64,000 nt of DNA, taken from assembly GCA_019752015.1 (NCBI GenBank), contig JAIEMQ010000018.1, positions 50,701 to 114,700 on the forward strand. Reading direction: 5' to 3'. The stretch comes from Cyanobacteriota bacterium. Its GTDB lineage: Bacteria; Acidobacteriota; Vicinamibacteria; Vicinamibacterales; UBA2999. The position numbers were made by a program, and so were the translations under genes. Positions 17,851-26,875 of the stretch are shown piece by piece. Positions within the stretch are counted from its first letter, which is position 1; every line of letters starts with the position of its first letter. A model generated the notes under the pieces. The model did not search any database and had not been told where the DNA came from. It saw nothing but the letters and a program-made list of their open reading frames with translations.

Positions 17851-18724
17851 CGACGCGCACGTGCATTTTTTCTCGCCGAGCTTTTTCGCCGGGCTCGGCG
17901 CCGATCGCGAGCGCATCACCGCGCTCGGCTGGGAGTTTCCGACTTCCGTCGATGAGCTCAGCGCTCGCTGGATCGAAGAGCTTGACCGCCACGGCGTCGG
18001 TAAAGCCGGGCTGATCGCCAGCCTCCCTGGCGACGCCGATGCGGTCGCCATCGCCGTCGCGCACAATCCCGATCGCTTCGTCGGTTTTTTCATGCTCGAT
18101 CCGACGCGCAAGGACGCGATCGATTACGCCAAGCGCGCGCTCGACGAGGGGCTGCGGACCATCTGCCTCTTTCCCGCGATGCACGGCTACCACTTCCACG
18201 ATCCGAAAGTCGCCGACGTTTTCGAGCTGGCGGCCTCACGCCGCGGCGGAACCGTCGAACAGATTGCGGTCTTCGCGCACTGCGGCCTCTTGTCCGTCGG
18301 CATTCGCAAGAAGCTCGGGCTGCCGAGCCCGTTCGACATGCGGTTCGGCAATCCCCTCGATCTCCACGGCCTGGCGTTGAAGTACCCGACGGTGCCGATC
18401 ATCGTTCCGCACTTTGGCGCCGGCATGCTGCGCGAGGCGTTGATGCTGGCCGACTGCTGCTCGAATGTTTACTTCGACACGTCGAGCTCGAATTCGTGGA
18501 TCAGGCACACGCCGGGACTGACCCTCGAACAGGTCTTCAAGAGCGCGCTCGATGTCATTGGACCCGACCGATTGATCTTCGGGACCGACTCGTCGTTCTT
18601 CCCGCGCGGCTGGAACAGCGACGTCCACCGGCAACAGCAATCCGCGCTCGACGCCATCGGCGTGAGCGCGGATGTCCAACGCAGGATCTTCGCCGGGAAT
18701 TTCGAGCGCGTCTTCTGTAGTTAG
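17834..18724 (+). CDS. Amidohydrolase-2 family metal-dependent hydrolase
   Basis: A 296-aa TIM-barrel protein with the amidohydrolase 2 signature: NDAHVHFF (first metal ligands HxH), FAHCG, IVPHFGAG (His) and FGTDSSFF (catalytic Asp) near the C-terminus. Relatives are ACMSD-like decarboxylases and lactone hydrolases. The substrate is unknown. It overlaps the MATE gene by 17 bp and its stop overlaps the stop of the convergent serine hydrolase by 3-4 bp, so no terminator space exists on this side. Confidence 0.85.
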   Translation: MSVVVNDAHVHFFSPSFFAGLGADRERITALGWEFPTSVDELSARWIEELDRHGVGKAGLIASLPGDADAVAIAVAHNPDRFVGFFMLDPTRKDAIDYAKRALDEGLRTICLFPAMHGYHFHDPKVADVFELAASRRGGTVEQIAVFAHCGLLSVGIRKKLGLPSPFDMRFGNPLDLHGLALKYPTVPIIVPHFGAGMLREALMLADCCSNVYFDTSSSNSWIRHTPGLTLEQVFKSALDVIGPDRLIFGTDSSFFPRGWNSDVHRQQQSALDAIGVSADVQRRIFAGNFERVFCS

Positions 18725-20013
18725 TGCGGCAGCGCTTCGGCGATCACACGGCGTGAAATGTCCTCGTGGTTCGCGGCCCCAGGGAACCCGCCGCGCCGCT
18801 GGATGATGCCGACGAACACCACGTCGTTGGTTGGATCGATCCAGAACCATGTGCCGGCAATCCCCCACCACCAGAACGTGCCCTTGCCCACTTGTCGCTT
18901 CGCCGTATCCGGGTCGAGTACCACGGCGAAGTCATAACCAAAGCCCTGCGCCGGCGAGAACTGCGCCGGCCCGATGCCGGACTTCGAATTCAGCGCGGCG
19001 TCGCTCAACACGTTGGTGCGCATCATGTCGACAGAGGCCTTCTTCAGGATGCGCTTGCCGCCGAACTCGCCTCCGTTCAGCATCATCTGCGCGAAGCGGA
19101 AGTAATCGGCAGCCGTGCCGTAGAGGCCACCGCCGCCGGACGGCAATCCCGGAGGGCTCGTCACGATCGGCTCCGCGGGCGCGAGGCCGGCCTTCGCTTT
19201 GTCGTAGGCGTAAACGGTGGCGACGCGCGACACCTTGTCCGCCGGCACGTAGAACGCGGTGTCGACCATGCCGAGCGGCTCGAAGAGGCGCGTGCGCAGG
19301 AATTCCGGGAACGTCCTGCCGGAGAGCTTTTCGACGAGATACCCCTGGATGTCCACCGAGACGCTGTACACCCATTTCGTGCCGGGCTGATACAGCAGCG
19401 GCATCTTCGACAGCCGGTCGATCATGTCCTGCAGCGACGGCGCTCCGAGCGGATTGTTGGCGCGGTAGATCACATCGACCGGCGTGTTGCCGAACACCCC
19501 GTAGGTGAAGCCCGCCGAATGCGACATCAGCTCGCCCATCGTCGGCGGATGAACCGGATCTTCGAGGACCGGCTGACCGTCTTTCTCGCCGGCATAGACC
19601 TTGAGATTCGCGAATTCAGGAATGTGCTTCGCGATCGGATCGGCCGGCTTCCACTTGCCTTCCTCGTACAACATCATCATCGCGACGCCGGTGATCGGCT
19701 TGCTCATCGAGTAGATGCGGCCGATCGTGTCGAGCTTCATCGGCGCGCCGGTCTCGAGGCTGGCGACGCCGTAGGCCTTGTGCTGCACGACCTTGCCGTG
19801 CCGCGCGACCAGCGTGACGATCCCGGCGAGCTGCTTCTTGTCGACGAGCTCCTGCATGCCGGCGTCCATCTTGTCGAGGGCGCCGGACGCGAAGCCGACG
19901 GACTCTGGCGTTGCGGTGGGTAGCGGCGCCAGCGTCGCGACGCGCGTTTGCGCGTGCAGCGGCGACGAGAGAATCAGCGCAACGAGGACGATCGAAAGTT
20001 TCTGTGCGCGCAT
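18721..20013 (-). CDS. Secreted serine hydrolase, beta-lactamase class C-like (EstB/PBP-type)
   Basis: 430 aa with a signal peptide (1-22). SMSK at 102-105 supplies the nucleophile Ser and Lys, and YSVS in KWVYSVSVDIQG is the Tyr motif. The third HxG/KTG element is not canonical here; WWWGIAGTWFWIDP occupies the position. It is probably an esterase or D-aminopeptidase. It is the last gene of the minus-strand run from 25.2 kb and abuts the VOC gene without a gap. Confidence 0.85.
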   Translation of the reverse strand: MRAQKLSIVLVALILSSPLHAQTRVATLAPLPTATPESVGFASGALDKMDAGMQELVDKKQLAGIVTLVARHGKVVQHKAYGVASLETGAPMKLDTIGRIYSMSKPITGVAMMMLYEEGKWKPADPIAKHIPEFANLKVYAGEKDGQPVLEDPVHPPTMGELMSHSAGFTYGVFGNTPVDVIYRANNPLGAPSLQDMIDRLSKMPLLYQPGTKWVYSVSVDIQGYLVEKLSGRTFPEFLRTRLFEPLGMVDTAFYVPADKVSRVATVYAYDKAKAGLAPAEPIVTSPPGLPSGGGGLYGTAADYFRFAQMMLNGGEFGGKRILKKASVDMMRTNVLSDAALNSKSGIGPAQFSPAQGFGYDFAVVLDPDTAKRQVGKGTFWWWGIAGTWFWIDPTNDVVFVGIIQRRGGFPGAANHEDISRRVIAEALPH

Positions 20014-21024
20014 TTACTTGATCTCCACGATTTCAATCGCAATGCGATCGGGACCTTCGATCATCGCCGCCCGCGAATTGCCCCACGGGTGAATCTCTTC
20101 GAGGAACTTCACGTTTTCTGATTTCAATCGCGCCACCGTCTGATCGATGTTCGCGGTGCTGATCGCCCAGTGATCGACGATCTTGCCGCGCGTGCTGACC
20201 AGCCCGCCGCCGGGCCACGGACGAATCGAGATCGAGATGTCGTCGATCAGCACGCCGCCCGCCGGGTCGCGGACGAAGCCGGTCTTGGCAAACGACGGCC
20301 AGGTCGGCGGCGCGTAGGTCTTGGTCTGGCAGTTCTCGAGCGCCGGAGTCGGCGCCGGTGCTCCCTGCCGGGCCGGCATCTTCGCGCCGAGGTGTGTGAC
20401 ATACCAGTTCATCGCGCAGTTCGGATGCTCGTGATACATGTGCACGTGGTTGAAGCGCTCGGCATTGCCCGACTGCGCGTTCTCGACCATTGCGCCGTCA
20501 GGACCGCGCAGGTAACCGAAGCCGCCTTCGCGCGTCGGCTGCACGCCCTTGGCGCGCATCTCGAGAATCTGTTCTTGCGTCGGTAGTCCCGGCAGCGTGT
20601 CGCTCGACATGTCCACGAGCTTGCCGTCGGCCGCGTCCCACATCTGCGCGATCGTCAGGCCCATCTTCCGGAACTTCTCGTTGTACTCGCGCGAGTTCGG
20701 CGTGTTCCAGCCGAAATGCCACACCGACGTTTGCGGCCCCGTCAGTTCATTCAGAGGCGTCGTGGCGACCTTGGTGAAGAGGATGAAGATATTGCCGGTC
20801 TTCACCGCTTCGAAGCCATTGAAGGTCGTCGCCGTCGCGGACAGCGCGAATGGTTTCGGGTAGTAGGCCGCGGCGGCTTTCGGATCCGTCGAGTTCAGGT
20901 GCACGTGATGAAAGTGCAACGGCTCCACCGCCGGAGCCTGTCTCGCCGAAGCGCGTAGCGCGAAGGCGGAGGTGCCGAGAAGGATTGCGGCGACAAGTGT
21001 CAGCCGCGAGACGGCGTGGTTCAT
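20014..21024 (-). CDS. Exported VOC-family (glyoxalase/dioxygenase-fold) protein
   Basis: 336 aa with a signal peptide ending ALRASARQ. Two VOC modules are visible: LHFHHVHLNSTDPKAAAAYY at about 36 and RFNHVHMYHEHPNCAMNWYV around 190, each starting with the His of a metal site. The end IEGPDRIAIEIVEIK is the usual VOC C-terminal strand with its Glu ligand. The reaction is unknown, and an exported VOC protein is unusual. It is 4 bp from the VPS10 gene and abuts the serine hydrolase, so it is part of the four-gene run. Confidence 0.82.
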   Translation of the reverse strand: MNHAVSRLTLVAAILLGTSAFALRASARQAPAVEPLHFHHVHLNSTDPKAAAAYYPKPFALSATATTFNGFEAVKTGNIFILFTKVATTPLNELTGPQTSVWHFGWNTPNSREYNEKFRKMGLTIAQMWDAADGKLVDMSSDTLPGLPTQEQILEMRAKGVQPTREGGFGYLRGPDGAMVENAQSGNAERFNHVHMYHEHPNCAMNWYVTHLGAKMPARQGAPAPTPALENCQTKTYAPPTWPSFAKTGFVRDPAGGVLIDDISISIRPWPGGGLVSTRGKIVDHWAISTANIDQTVARLKSENVKFLEEIHPWGNSRAAMIEGPDRIAIEIVEIK

Positions 21025-21028
21025 AACA

Positions 21029-24000
21029 TCAACCTTTCGGGACCGGCTTGATCGCCGGGAAGATCGCGCCGTTGCCGATCAAATCCTTGACGAGACCTGG
21101 CACCTTCGCGACCGCTGCGTTGGCTTGATCGATCAGTCCCGGCAACGCCGCTTTGATCTCGCGCACCTGCATCATCTGCGTGTTGGTCGGCAGCGCGGTC
21201 GACGCCATGATCTGGCCCTTCATCTGGCCGAAGCGGCCGCGCAGGTTTTCGTTGTTGCCGCCAAAGCCACCTCCGCCACCCTGCTGCTGGCCGAGGCCGA
21301 GTCGACGGCGAACCGCTTCGAATTCCTTCACGACCGCATCGAGCTGCTGCTTGTTGTTGCCGGAGAGATTCGCGTTGCGCGTCTGCTGCTGAATCATCTG
21401 CACCTGCGCGAACGCGTTCTGCACCATCTCCGCAACGTCGTTGGCTTTTTCCTGCAGCTGGTGCAGCTCGCGCGCGGTGTCGTACCAAGTGCGGCGATCG
21501 GCATCGGTAATCGTGATTTCCGGATCGCCCTTCACGACAATGTCGATCGTCTGGGCATCGCGGCCGCTGGCGTTCAGCGTGGCGCGATACGTGCCGGGCA
21601 ACACATACGGACCATTGTTGCCGCCGCCGCCAAAGCCGCCGCCACCACCGCCACCACCGCCCTGACCGCCTGCCGGCGCTCCGGGAGGCGGCGGCAAAGG
21701 TTTCAGCGGCTGCACGCGCAGATCCCACTTCACGATGTTGAGACCGGCCTTGTTGCGATCCTTGGTCGCATCACCACTGAGCTCGCGAACGGTCTCGCCC
21801 CTCGAATCCTTGATCGTGATCTTCACGTCTTTCGCGTCGGCACGCAGACGGTAGGCGAGCGTCGCACCTGGCGCGGGATTCTGGCCGAGGAACAGGCGAT
21901 CGCCCTCGAAGCCTTTCATCTGATCGTTCGCCTGGTTCATGATCGTCGCGGCTTCGGTGCTGAAGAGGTGCGCATCGGTGTTCTCCGACTTCGCCCACTC
22001 CTGGATCGGAGTCGGATCGTCGAGGATCCAGATGCCGCGCGCGTGACTCGCGAGGATCAAATCGTTATCGCGCGGATGCTGCTTGATCTCGTAGATCGGC
22101 ATCGTCGGCAGGTTGGCCTTGAGCCGCGTCCACTGCCCGCCCTTGTTCCAGCTCACCCACAATCCAGTTTCGGTGCCGAGATAGAGGATGTTGGGGTCCT
22201 TGCGATCCTCGGCGAGGCCGCGCGCGACTTCACCCTGCGGCAGGTTGCTCGCGATCGATCGCCACGTCGCGCCGTAATCCGTGGTCGTGAAGACGTAGGT
22301 CTTGTAATCACCACCGCGATGACCATCGAAGGCCACATACGCCGTGCCGGCCTGCGCGCGCGACGGCAGCACGTCCGCTACATACGTAAACTTCGGCACG
22401 CCGCTGATTTTGGACGTGACGTTGGTCCAGGTCTTGCCGGAATCCTGCGTCACGCTGACAATGCCGTCGTCGCTGCCGACCCACACCACGCCCTGTCTCG
22501 CCGCTGATTCTTCGAGCGTGACGATGTTGCCGAACGAGCCGACGCCGTCGTGCTTCGCGAGCTTGATGTCCTTGCCGGCGACGCCCATGATCGAGAGCGT
22601 TTCGCGATCGGTATTGGTCGTCAGGTCGGGACTGATCGGCTGATACGAGCGGCCGCGATCGGACGACTTCAACACCTTGTTCGCGCCGATGTAGATCGTT
22701 GCCGGATCGAACGGCGACAGCTGCATCGCGGTGTCCCAGTTGAATCGGTACTGGCCGGTGGTGTCGCCGGGCTTCTGTTCGGCGGGCTCCGGACGCACGG
22801 TAGTGCGCTCGTTCGTCAATCGATCCGTCCGGCTCATGCGGCCGTCCTGCGATTCGGCATAGACGATGCGCGAATCGGTGGGATCCATCAACGGCTGGAA
22901 ACCGTCGCCGCCGCTGATCACATACCAGTCGTCGTTGATCACGCCGCTGTTGGTGCGCACCGCGCTCGGGCCGCACCACGTGTTGTTGTCCTGCAGGCCC
23001 GCGCAAACGTGATACGGCGTCTGCATGTCGAACTCGACGTGATACGCCTGCGCGCCCAGCAGGTTCGGCAGCCACACCCACGTCTCGGATCGATCGTGCG
23101 AAATCGAGACGCCGCCATCGTTGCCGATGATCAGGTGACGCGGATCCTTCGGGTTGATCCACAACGCGTGGTGATCGACGTGAATGCGCCCGGCGCCGTC
23201 ATCGCGGAACGTCTTGCCGCCGTCGTCCGAGATGTGCAGCGACACGCCGGGCACGTAAATGCGCGAGTCGGTCTGCGGATCGATCTTGATGACGCCGAAA
23301 TACATCGGCCGCGGATTGGTCGTGCTCATCTTCCGCCACGTCGCGCCGGCGTTGTCGGAGCGGTAGACGCCGCTTTCGGTTTCATGTTCGATGCGGGCGT
23401 AGAGGATGTTTGGATTGCGGCGATAGACATCGAGGCCAATGCGCCCTTTCGGGCCGCTCGGAATCCCCGATTCGAGTTTCGACCACGTCACGCCGCCGTC
23501 GGTGGTCTTCCAGATGTTGCTGCCCGGTCCGCCGCCGTTCATGCCCCATTGCTGGCGCAGCCGCTGATAGGTCGCTGTGTAGAGCGTCTTGTTGTTGCCC
23601 GGATCCATCACGAGCTCGGTCGCTCCTGTGACGTCATCAACCTGCAGCACGCGATTCCACGTGATGCCGCCGTCGGTGGTCTTGTAGACGCCGCGCTCAC
23701 CGCCGCCGGCCCACAGATCACCGAGCACCGCGACGTAGACCACGTTGAAATCGACGGGGTCGACGATGATCTTCGCGATCTGCTTGCTGGCTTTCAGGCC
23801 CATGTTCTTCCATGAGCGGCCCCCGTCGGAGGACTTGTAGATGCCGTCGCCCCACGACGAGCTCTGGCGGTTGTTGCCTTCGCCGGTGCCGGCCCACACC
23901 AGGTTCGCGTCGGTCGGAGCGATCGCGACCGCGCCCACGGAGCCGCTACCCTCGTTGTCGAACACCGACGTGAACGTGGTCCCCGCGTTTGTCGTCTTGT

Positions 24001-24241
24001 AGATGCCCGCCGTCGCCATCGCGACATAGAACGTCGTGGGATCACTCTCGAGGACGGCGAGATCGTCCACGCGTCCGGATGGTGTTGCCGGACCGATCGG
24101 CCGGAACCACAGGCGATCGAGCGGGCCGGTGCCCGCCGACTTTTCGGTAAAGATCGGCGTGGGCGGCGCCGGCGCCTGCGCGAACAACGCCGCCGTGGCC
24201 AGCGCGAAAACGAATGTGGTGAGAACGAAACGTCGATTCAT
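21029..24241 (-). CDS. VPS10/sortilin-like secreted beta-propeller protein
   Basis: 1070 aa with a signal peptide (MNRRFVLTTFVFALATAALF). At least eight Asp-box (BNR) repeats of type S/T-x-D-x-G-x-T/S-W are visible: TTDGGITW, TTDGGVTW, SDNAGATW, SDDGGKTF, SSDRGRSY, TQDSGKTW and TTDYGATW, preceded by SSDGGRSW. That is the sortilin-type ten-bladed propeller. After it comes a C-terminal domain with a glycine-rich linker near residue 870 and a second one around 1010. The family is often labelled glycosyl hydrolase, but Asp boxes alone do not prove catalysis. It lies 8 bp from the MBL gene. Confidence 0.85.
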   Translation of the reverse strand: MNRRFVLTTFVFALATAALFAQAPAPPTPIFTEKSAGTGPLDRLWFRPIGPATPSGRVDDLAVLESDPTTFYVAMATAGIYKTTNAGTTFTSVFDNEGSGSVGAVAIAPTDANLVWAGTGEGNNRQSSSWGDGIYKSSDGGRSWKNMGLKASKQIAKIIVDPVDFNVVYVAVLGDLWAGGGERGVYKTTDGGITWNRVLQVDDVTGATELVMDPGNNKTLYTATYQRLRQQWGMNGGGPGSNIWKTTDGGVTWSKLESGIPSGPKGRIGLDVYRRNPNILYARIEHETESGVYRSDNAGATWRKMSTTNPRPMYFGVIKIDPQTDSRIYVPGVSLHISDDGGKTFRDDGAGRIHVDHHALWINPKDPRHLIIGNDGGVSISHDRSETWVWLPNLLGAQAYHVEFDMQTPYHVCAGLQDNNTWCGPSAVRTNSGVINDDWYVISGGDGFQPLMDPTDSRIVYAESQDGRMSRTDRLTNERTTVRPEPAEQKPGDTTGQYRFNWDTAMQLSPFDPATIYIGANKVLKSSDRGRSYQPISPDLTTNTDRETLSIMGVAGKDIKLAKHDGVGSFGNIVTLEESAARQGVVWVGSDDGIVSVTQDSGKTWTNVTSKISGVPKFTYVADVLPSRAQAGTAYVAFDGHRGGDYKTYVFTTTDYGATWRSIASNLPQGEVARGLAEDRKDPNILYLGTETGLWVSWNKGGQWTRLKANLPTMPIYEIKQHPRDNDLILASHARGIWILDDPTPIQEWAKSENTDAHLFSTEAATIMNQANDQMKGFEGDRLFLGQNPAPGATLAYRLRADAKDVKITIKDSRGETVRELSGDATKDRNKAGLNIVKWDLRVQPLKPLPPPPGAPAGGQGGGGGGGGGFGGGGNNGPYVLPGTYRATLNASGRDAQTIDIVVKGDPEITITDADRRTWYDTARELHQLQEKANDVAEMVQNAFAQVQMIQQQTRNANLSGNNKQQLDAVVKEFEAVRRRLGLGQQQGGGGGFGGNNENLRGRFGQMKGQIMASTALPTNTQMMQVREIKAALPGLIDQANAAVAKVPGLVKDLIGNGAIFPAIKPVPKG

Positions 24242-24249
24242 TGTTTTCC

Positions 24250-25179
24250 CTACGGCTTGGTGTTCGTTACTTCGTCATAGCAGATACCGAGGACGAAGCC
24301 GAGTGACAGACGGGCATTGAGCGATGCGGTGTCTTCGAATCCGCGCAGCACGTCAAGCTTTTGCACTTCTTCCTTCGACTTGCCTGCCTTGACGCCGGCT
24401 CGCGCGTGCTCGAGGGCGGTGTTGAGGTAGTTCCGGAAGTGCTGGACTTCGGCGTGCGTATTGCGCACTGCGTTGTCCTTGCCGTGGCCGGCGATGAAGA
24501 TGGTGTCCTTCGATGCGCGCCTGGCGACCTTCTCGAGCACGTCGATCCAGTTGTCGACGCGCGCGCCCTGCGCGCGATCGATGTTCGGGTGGGCGCGGTT
24601 GAACAGCAAATCGCCCATGTGCATTACGTTGGCGCGCTGGAAATGAATCACCGCGTCGCCGCCGGTGTGACCGGGACCGAAGTAGCGCGCCTCGATCGTC
24701 TCGTCCCCGAATTTCTCCGACCAGGTGTCCTTGAACGTTGCCGTCGCGTAGGCCTGCTGATCGACCGTCTTTTCCGTGGTGGCGCGATGGGACTTCAGGC
24801 AGTTCTCGTGCGCCACGATCTTGCTCACGCCGTACGCCTTGTTGCCGCCGGTGTGATCGCCGTGGTGATGCGTGTTGATCAGCATCGCGATGCCTTTCGG
24901 CGCGCGCTGCTTCAACCCGGCGACGCAGATCTCGGCGGTGTTCATGAACTGGCTGTCGACGCCGACGGCGCCGTCGCCATTGATCAGGTACCCGATGGTG
25001 CCGCCGCTGCCGATGAACATGCCGACGCCGCGGCGGAGCTCCTCGAACCGCGTCTGTGGCGGCGCAGCGGGTTGCGGCGGTGCCTGACGGCCGAAGGCCG
25101 TCTCGCCATACCCCGAGGCGTGGATATTCTGGCTCACGCCGAGGGCGACGGCGGACAATAGGAACTGCCTGCGATTCAT
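24250..25179 (-). CDS. Exported metallo-beta-lactamase-fold hydrolase (Tat-like signal)
   Basis: About 309 aa from the ATG at 25177-25179, supported by GGAGGAGG directly upstream. MNRRQFLLSAVALG carries a twin-arginine-like motif, suggesting export of a folded metalloprotein. The MBL HxHxDH site is present (INTHHHGDHTGGN), with GPGHTGGD and the late FIAGHGKDN as further ligands; the family includes glyoxalase-II-like and QPRT-like lactonases and RNase J relatives. It is the first gene of the four-gene run with the VPS10, VOC and serine-hydrolase genes. Confidence 0.88.
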   Translation of the reverse strand: MNRRQFLLSAVALGVSQNIHASGYGETAFGRQAPPQPAAPPQTRFEELRRGVGMFIGSGGTIGYLINGDGAVGVDSQFMNTAEICVAGLKQRAPKGIAMLINTHHHGDHTGGNKAYGVSKIVAHENCLKSHRATTEKTVDQQAYATATFKDTWSEKFGDETIEARYFGPGHTGGDAVIHFQRANVMHMGDLLFNRAHPNIDRAQGARVDNWIDVLEKVARRASKDTIFIAGHGKDNAVRNTHAEVQHFRNYLNTALEHARAGVKAGKSKEEVQKLDVLRGFEDTASLNARLSLGFVLGICYDEVTNTKP

Positions 25180-26875
25180 GGACTCCTCCTCCGGAAGTCG
25201 AGATTCTACTACCGGCCCACGTTTCGCCGGCGTCATCGATTGGGCCATCGCGGCGGTCATTGCCCTTGCCGTGCTGGTCTATCTCGTTGGCGTCGACGTG
25301 CGGATGGGCGGCGTCACCGTGCGATCCCACAGCGCGGTGCGCGTGCTCGCAGCCGCGGCGGCGCTCATCCTCGTCCGCATCCGCTTCGGGATCGATTCCT
25401 ATCCGCGCTGGTTGATGCGCCTGGCGTTGCTCGTCGCCATTTGCGGCAGCGTCGAGTCGTGGTTTCGATTTCTGCTGGCCACGATCGGCGGCGCCGATTC
25501 ATATGGCTACGTGAGCGCGAGCCGCATGCTCGCGGCTTTCCGAATGGTCGATCCCGCGCCGATCGCCGACTGGTTGTCGGCGCCGAATCGCCTGGCGATC
25601 GCGTCGCCGCTCGGCTGGACGCCGGCGCCCGGCGGCTCGGGCATTGCGCCGACGTTTCCGATCGGCGCGTCGATGGTGATGGCGGTCTTCACCTGGATCG
25701 GCGGCAGCAGCGCGGTGTTCTTCGTGGCGCCGGTCTGCGGCGCGATCACGCTGTGGCTCGTCTATCGTCTCGCGCGCGAATGGGTCGATCCGGAGACGTC
25801 GCTGTTCGCGGCCGCAATGGTCGCGTGGAATCCGCTCTTCATCACGTATGCCAAGCAGCCGATGAGCGACGTTCCGGCAACGATGTGGATCGTGCTCGCG
25901 CTGTTGCTCGCGGTGCAACGATCGAACGCATCCGCATTCTTTGCGGGTCTCGCGGCCGGGATGGCCGTGATCACTCGACCGGCGTTGTTGATCGCTGCCG
26001 CCGTGATCCCGCTCGCGGCTCATCGAGGTGAATCGCCGAAGCGGCGGCTACTGGTGGCGGGCGCCGGCCTCGCCATTGGCGTCGTGATCCAGATGGCGAT
26101 TCAACAGCAGCTGTTTGGATCGCCGTTCTCGACAGGCTATGGTGCCGCCGGCAACCTGTTTTCGACCGCGCATCTTGGCACCAACTTCAAGATCTTCTTC
26201 GGACGTCATGCGTGGGATGTCCTGGGGCCGCTGTTTGTTCCCGGGTTGATCATCGGCCTGTTTGCGTCGCGCCCCGAGCCGCGCGAGAAGCCGGCGGCAA
26301 TCCTCATCGGCGTCACCCTGCCGTACCTTTTCTACCTGCCCTTCGATCACTGGGAGACGCTGCGGTTTCTGCTGCCCGGACTGGTACCGGTAACGATCGT
26401 CGTCGCCGACGGCCTCATCCACATCGCGCGCATGTCGCGCAACGGGAAGGTCACCGCGGCCCTCGTCATCGCGTTCACCGCGATCATCGCCGGTCGATCG
26501 GAGAACCTGCTGCGCAAGTCGAGCGTGTGGGACGTCGCGTCGCTCGAGGAGCGCTATCCGCTCGCCGGTGACTGGATCAACGTCAACACGCCGCAGGAAA
26601 GTGTGGTTCTTGCGAACCAGCACAGCGGGTCCATGCGTTGGTACGGGAAGCGGCAGACGCTCAGGTGGGACTTCATCGATCCGAGTCATCTCACGCAGAC
26701 GATTCGCGAGCTCGAGTCACATGGCGCGACCGCGTATGTCGCTCTCGAAGGCGATGAAGTGGCGATGTTCGACGAGCGCTTCGCCGGAGTCATCGGCCAA
26801 TTGCAGGTCGATCACGTCGGCAGCATCAGGAACGTGAGCTTCCGGCGGCTGCGCTATTTGCCCCCGAATAGATAA
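25178..26875 (+). CDS. Membrane glycosyltransferase-like protein (GT39/ArnT superfamily)
   Basis: Up to 565 aa with about 10-12 TM segments and the GT-C hallmarks: the early loop GGADSYGYVSASR is like the catalytic Asp loop of dolichol/undecaprenyl mannosyltransferases, and FDHWETLRFLLPGLVP is in the later part. It would transfer a sugar from a polyprenyl-phosphate donor on the outside of the membrane. The start is uncertain: the ATG at 25178 shares CATG with the start of the divergent MBL gene and has no ribosome-binding site, so a later start is possible. It converges on the M20 gene with a 22-bp overlap. Confidence 0.75.
   Translation: MDSSSGSRDSTTGPRFAGVIDWAIAAVIALAVLVYLVGVDVRMGGVTVRSHSAVRVLAAAAALILVRIRFGIDSYPRWLMRLALLVAICGSVESWFRFLLATIGGADSYGYVSASRMLAAFRMVDPAPIADWLSAPNRLAIASPLGWTPAPGGSGIAPTFPIGASMVMAVFTWIGGSSAVFFVAPVCGAITLWLVYRLAREWVDPETSLFAAAMVAWNPLFITYAKQPMSDVPATMWIVLALLLAVQRSNASAFFAGLAAGMAVITRPALLIAAAVIPLAAHRGESPKRRLLVAGAGLAIGVVIQMAIQQQLFGSPFSTGYGAAGNLFSTAHLGTNFKIFFGRHAWDVLGPLFVPGLIIGLFASRPEPREKPAAILIGVTLPYLFYLPFDHWETLRFLLPGLVPVTIVVADGLIHIARMSRNGKVTAALVIAFTAIIAGRSENLLRKSSVWDVASLEERYPLAGDWINVNTPQESVVLANQHSGSMRWYGKRQTLRWDFIDPSHLTQTIRELESHGATAYVALEGDEVAMFDERFAGVIGQLQVDHVGSIRNVSFRRLRYLPPNR

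Noticed and set aside
21029..24241. Sialidase
   Set aside because: Asp boxes are numerous but the sialidase Arg triad and FRIP motif were not seen; the VPS10/sortilin-like assignment fits better.
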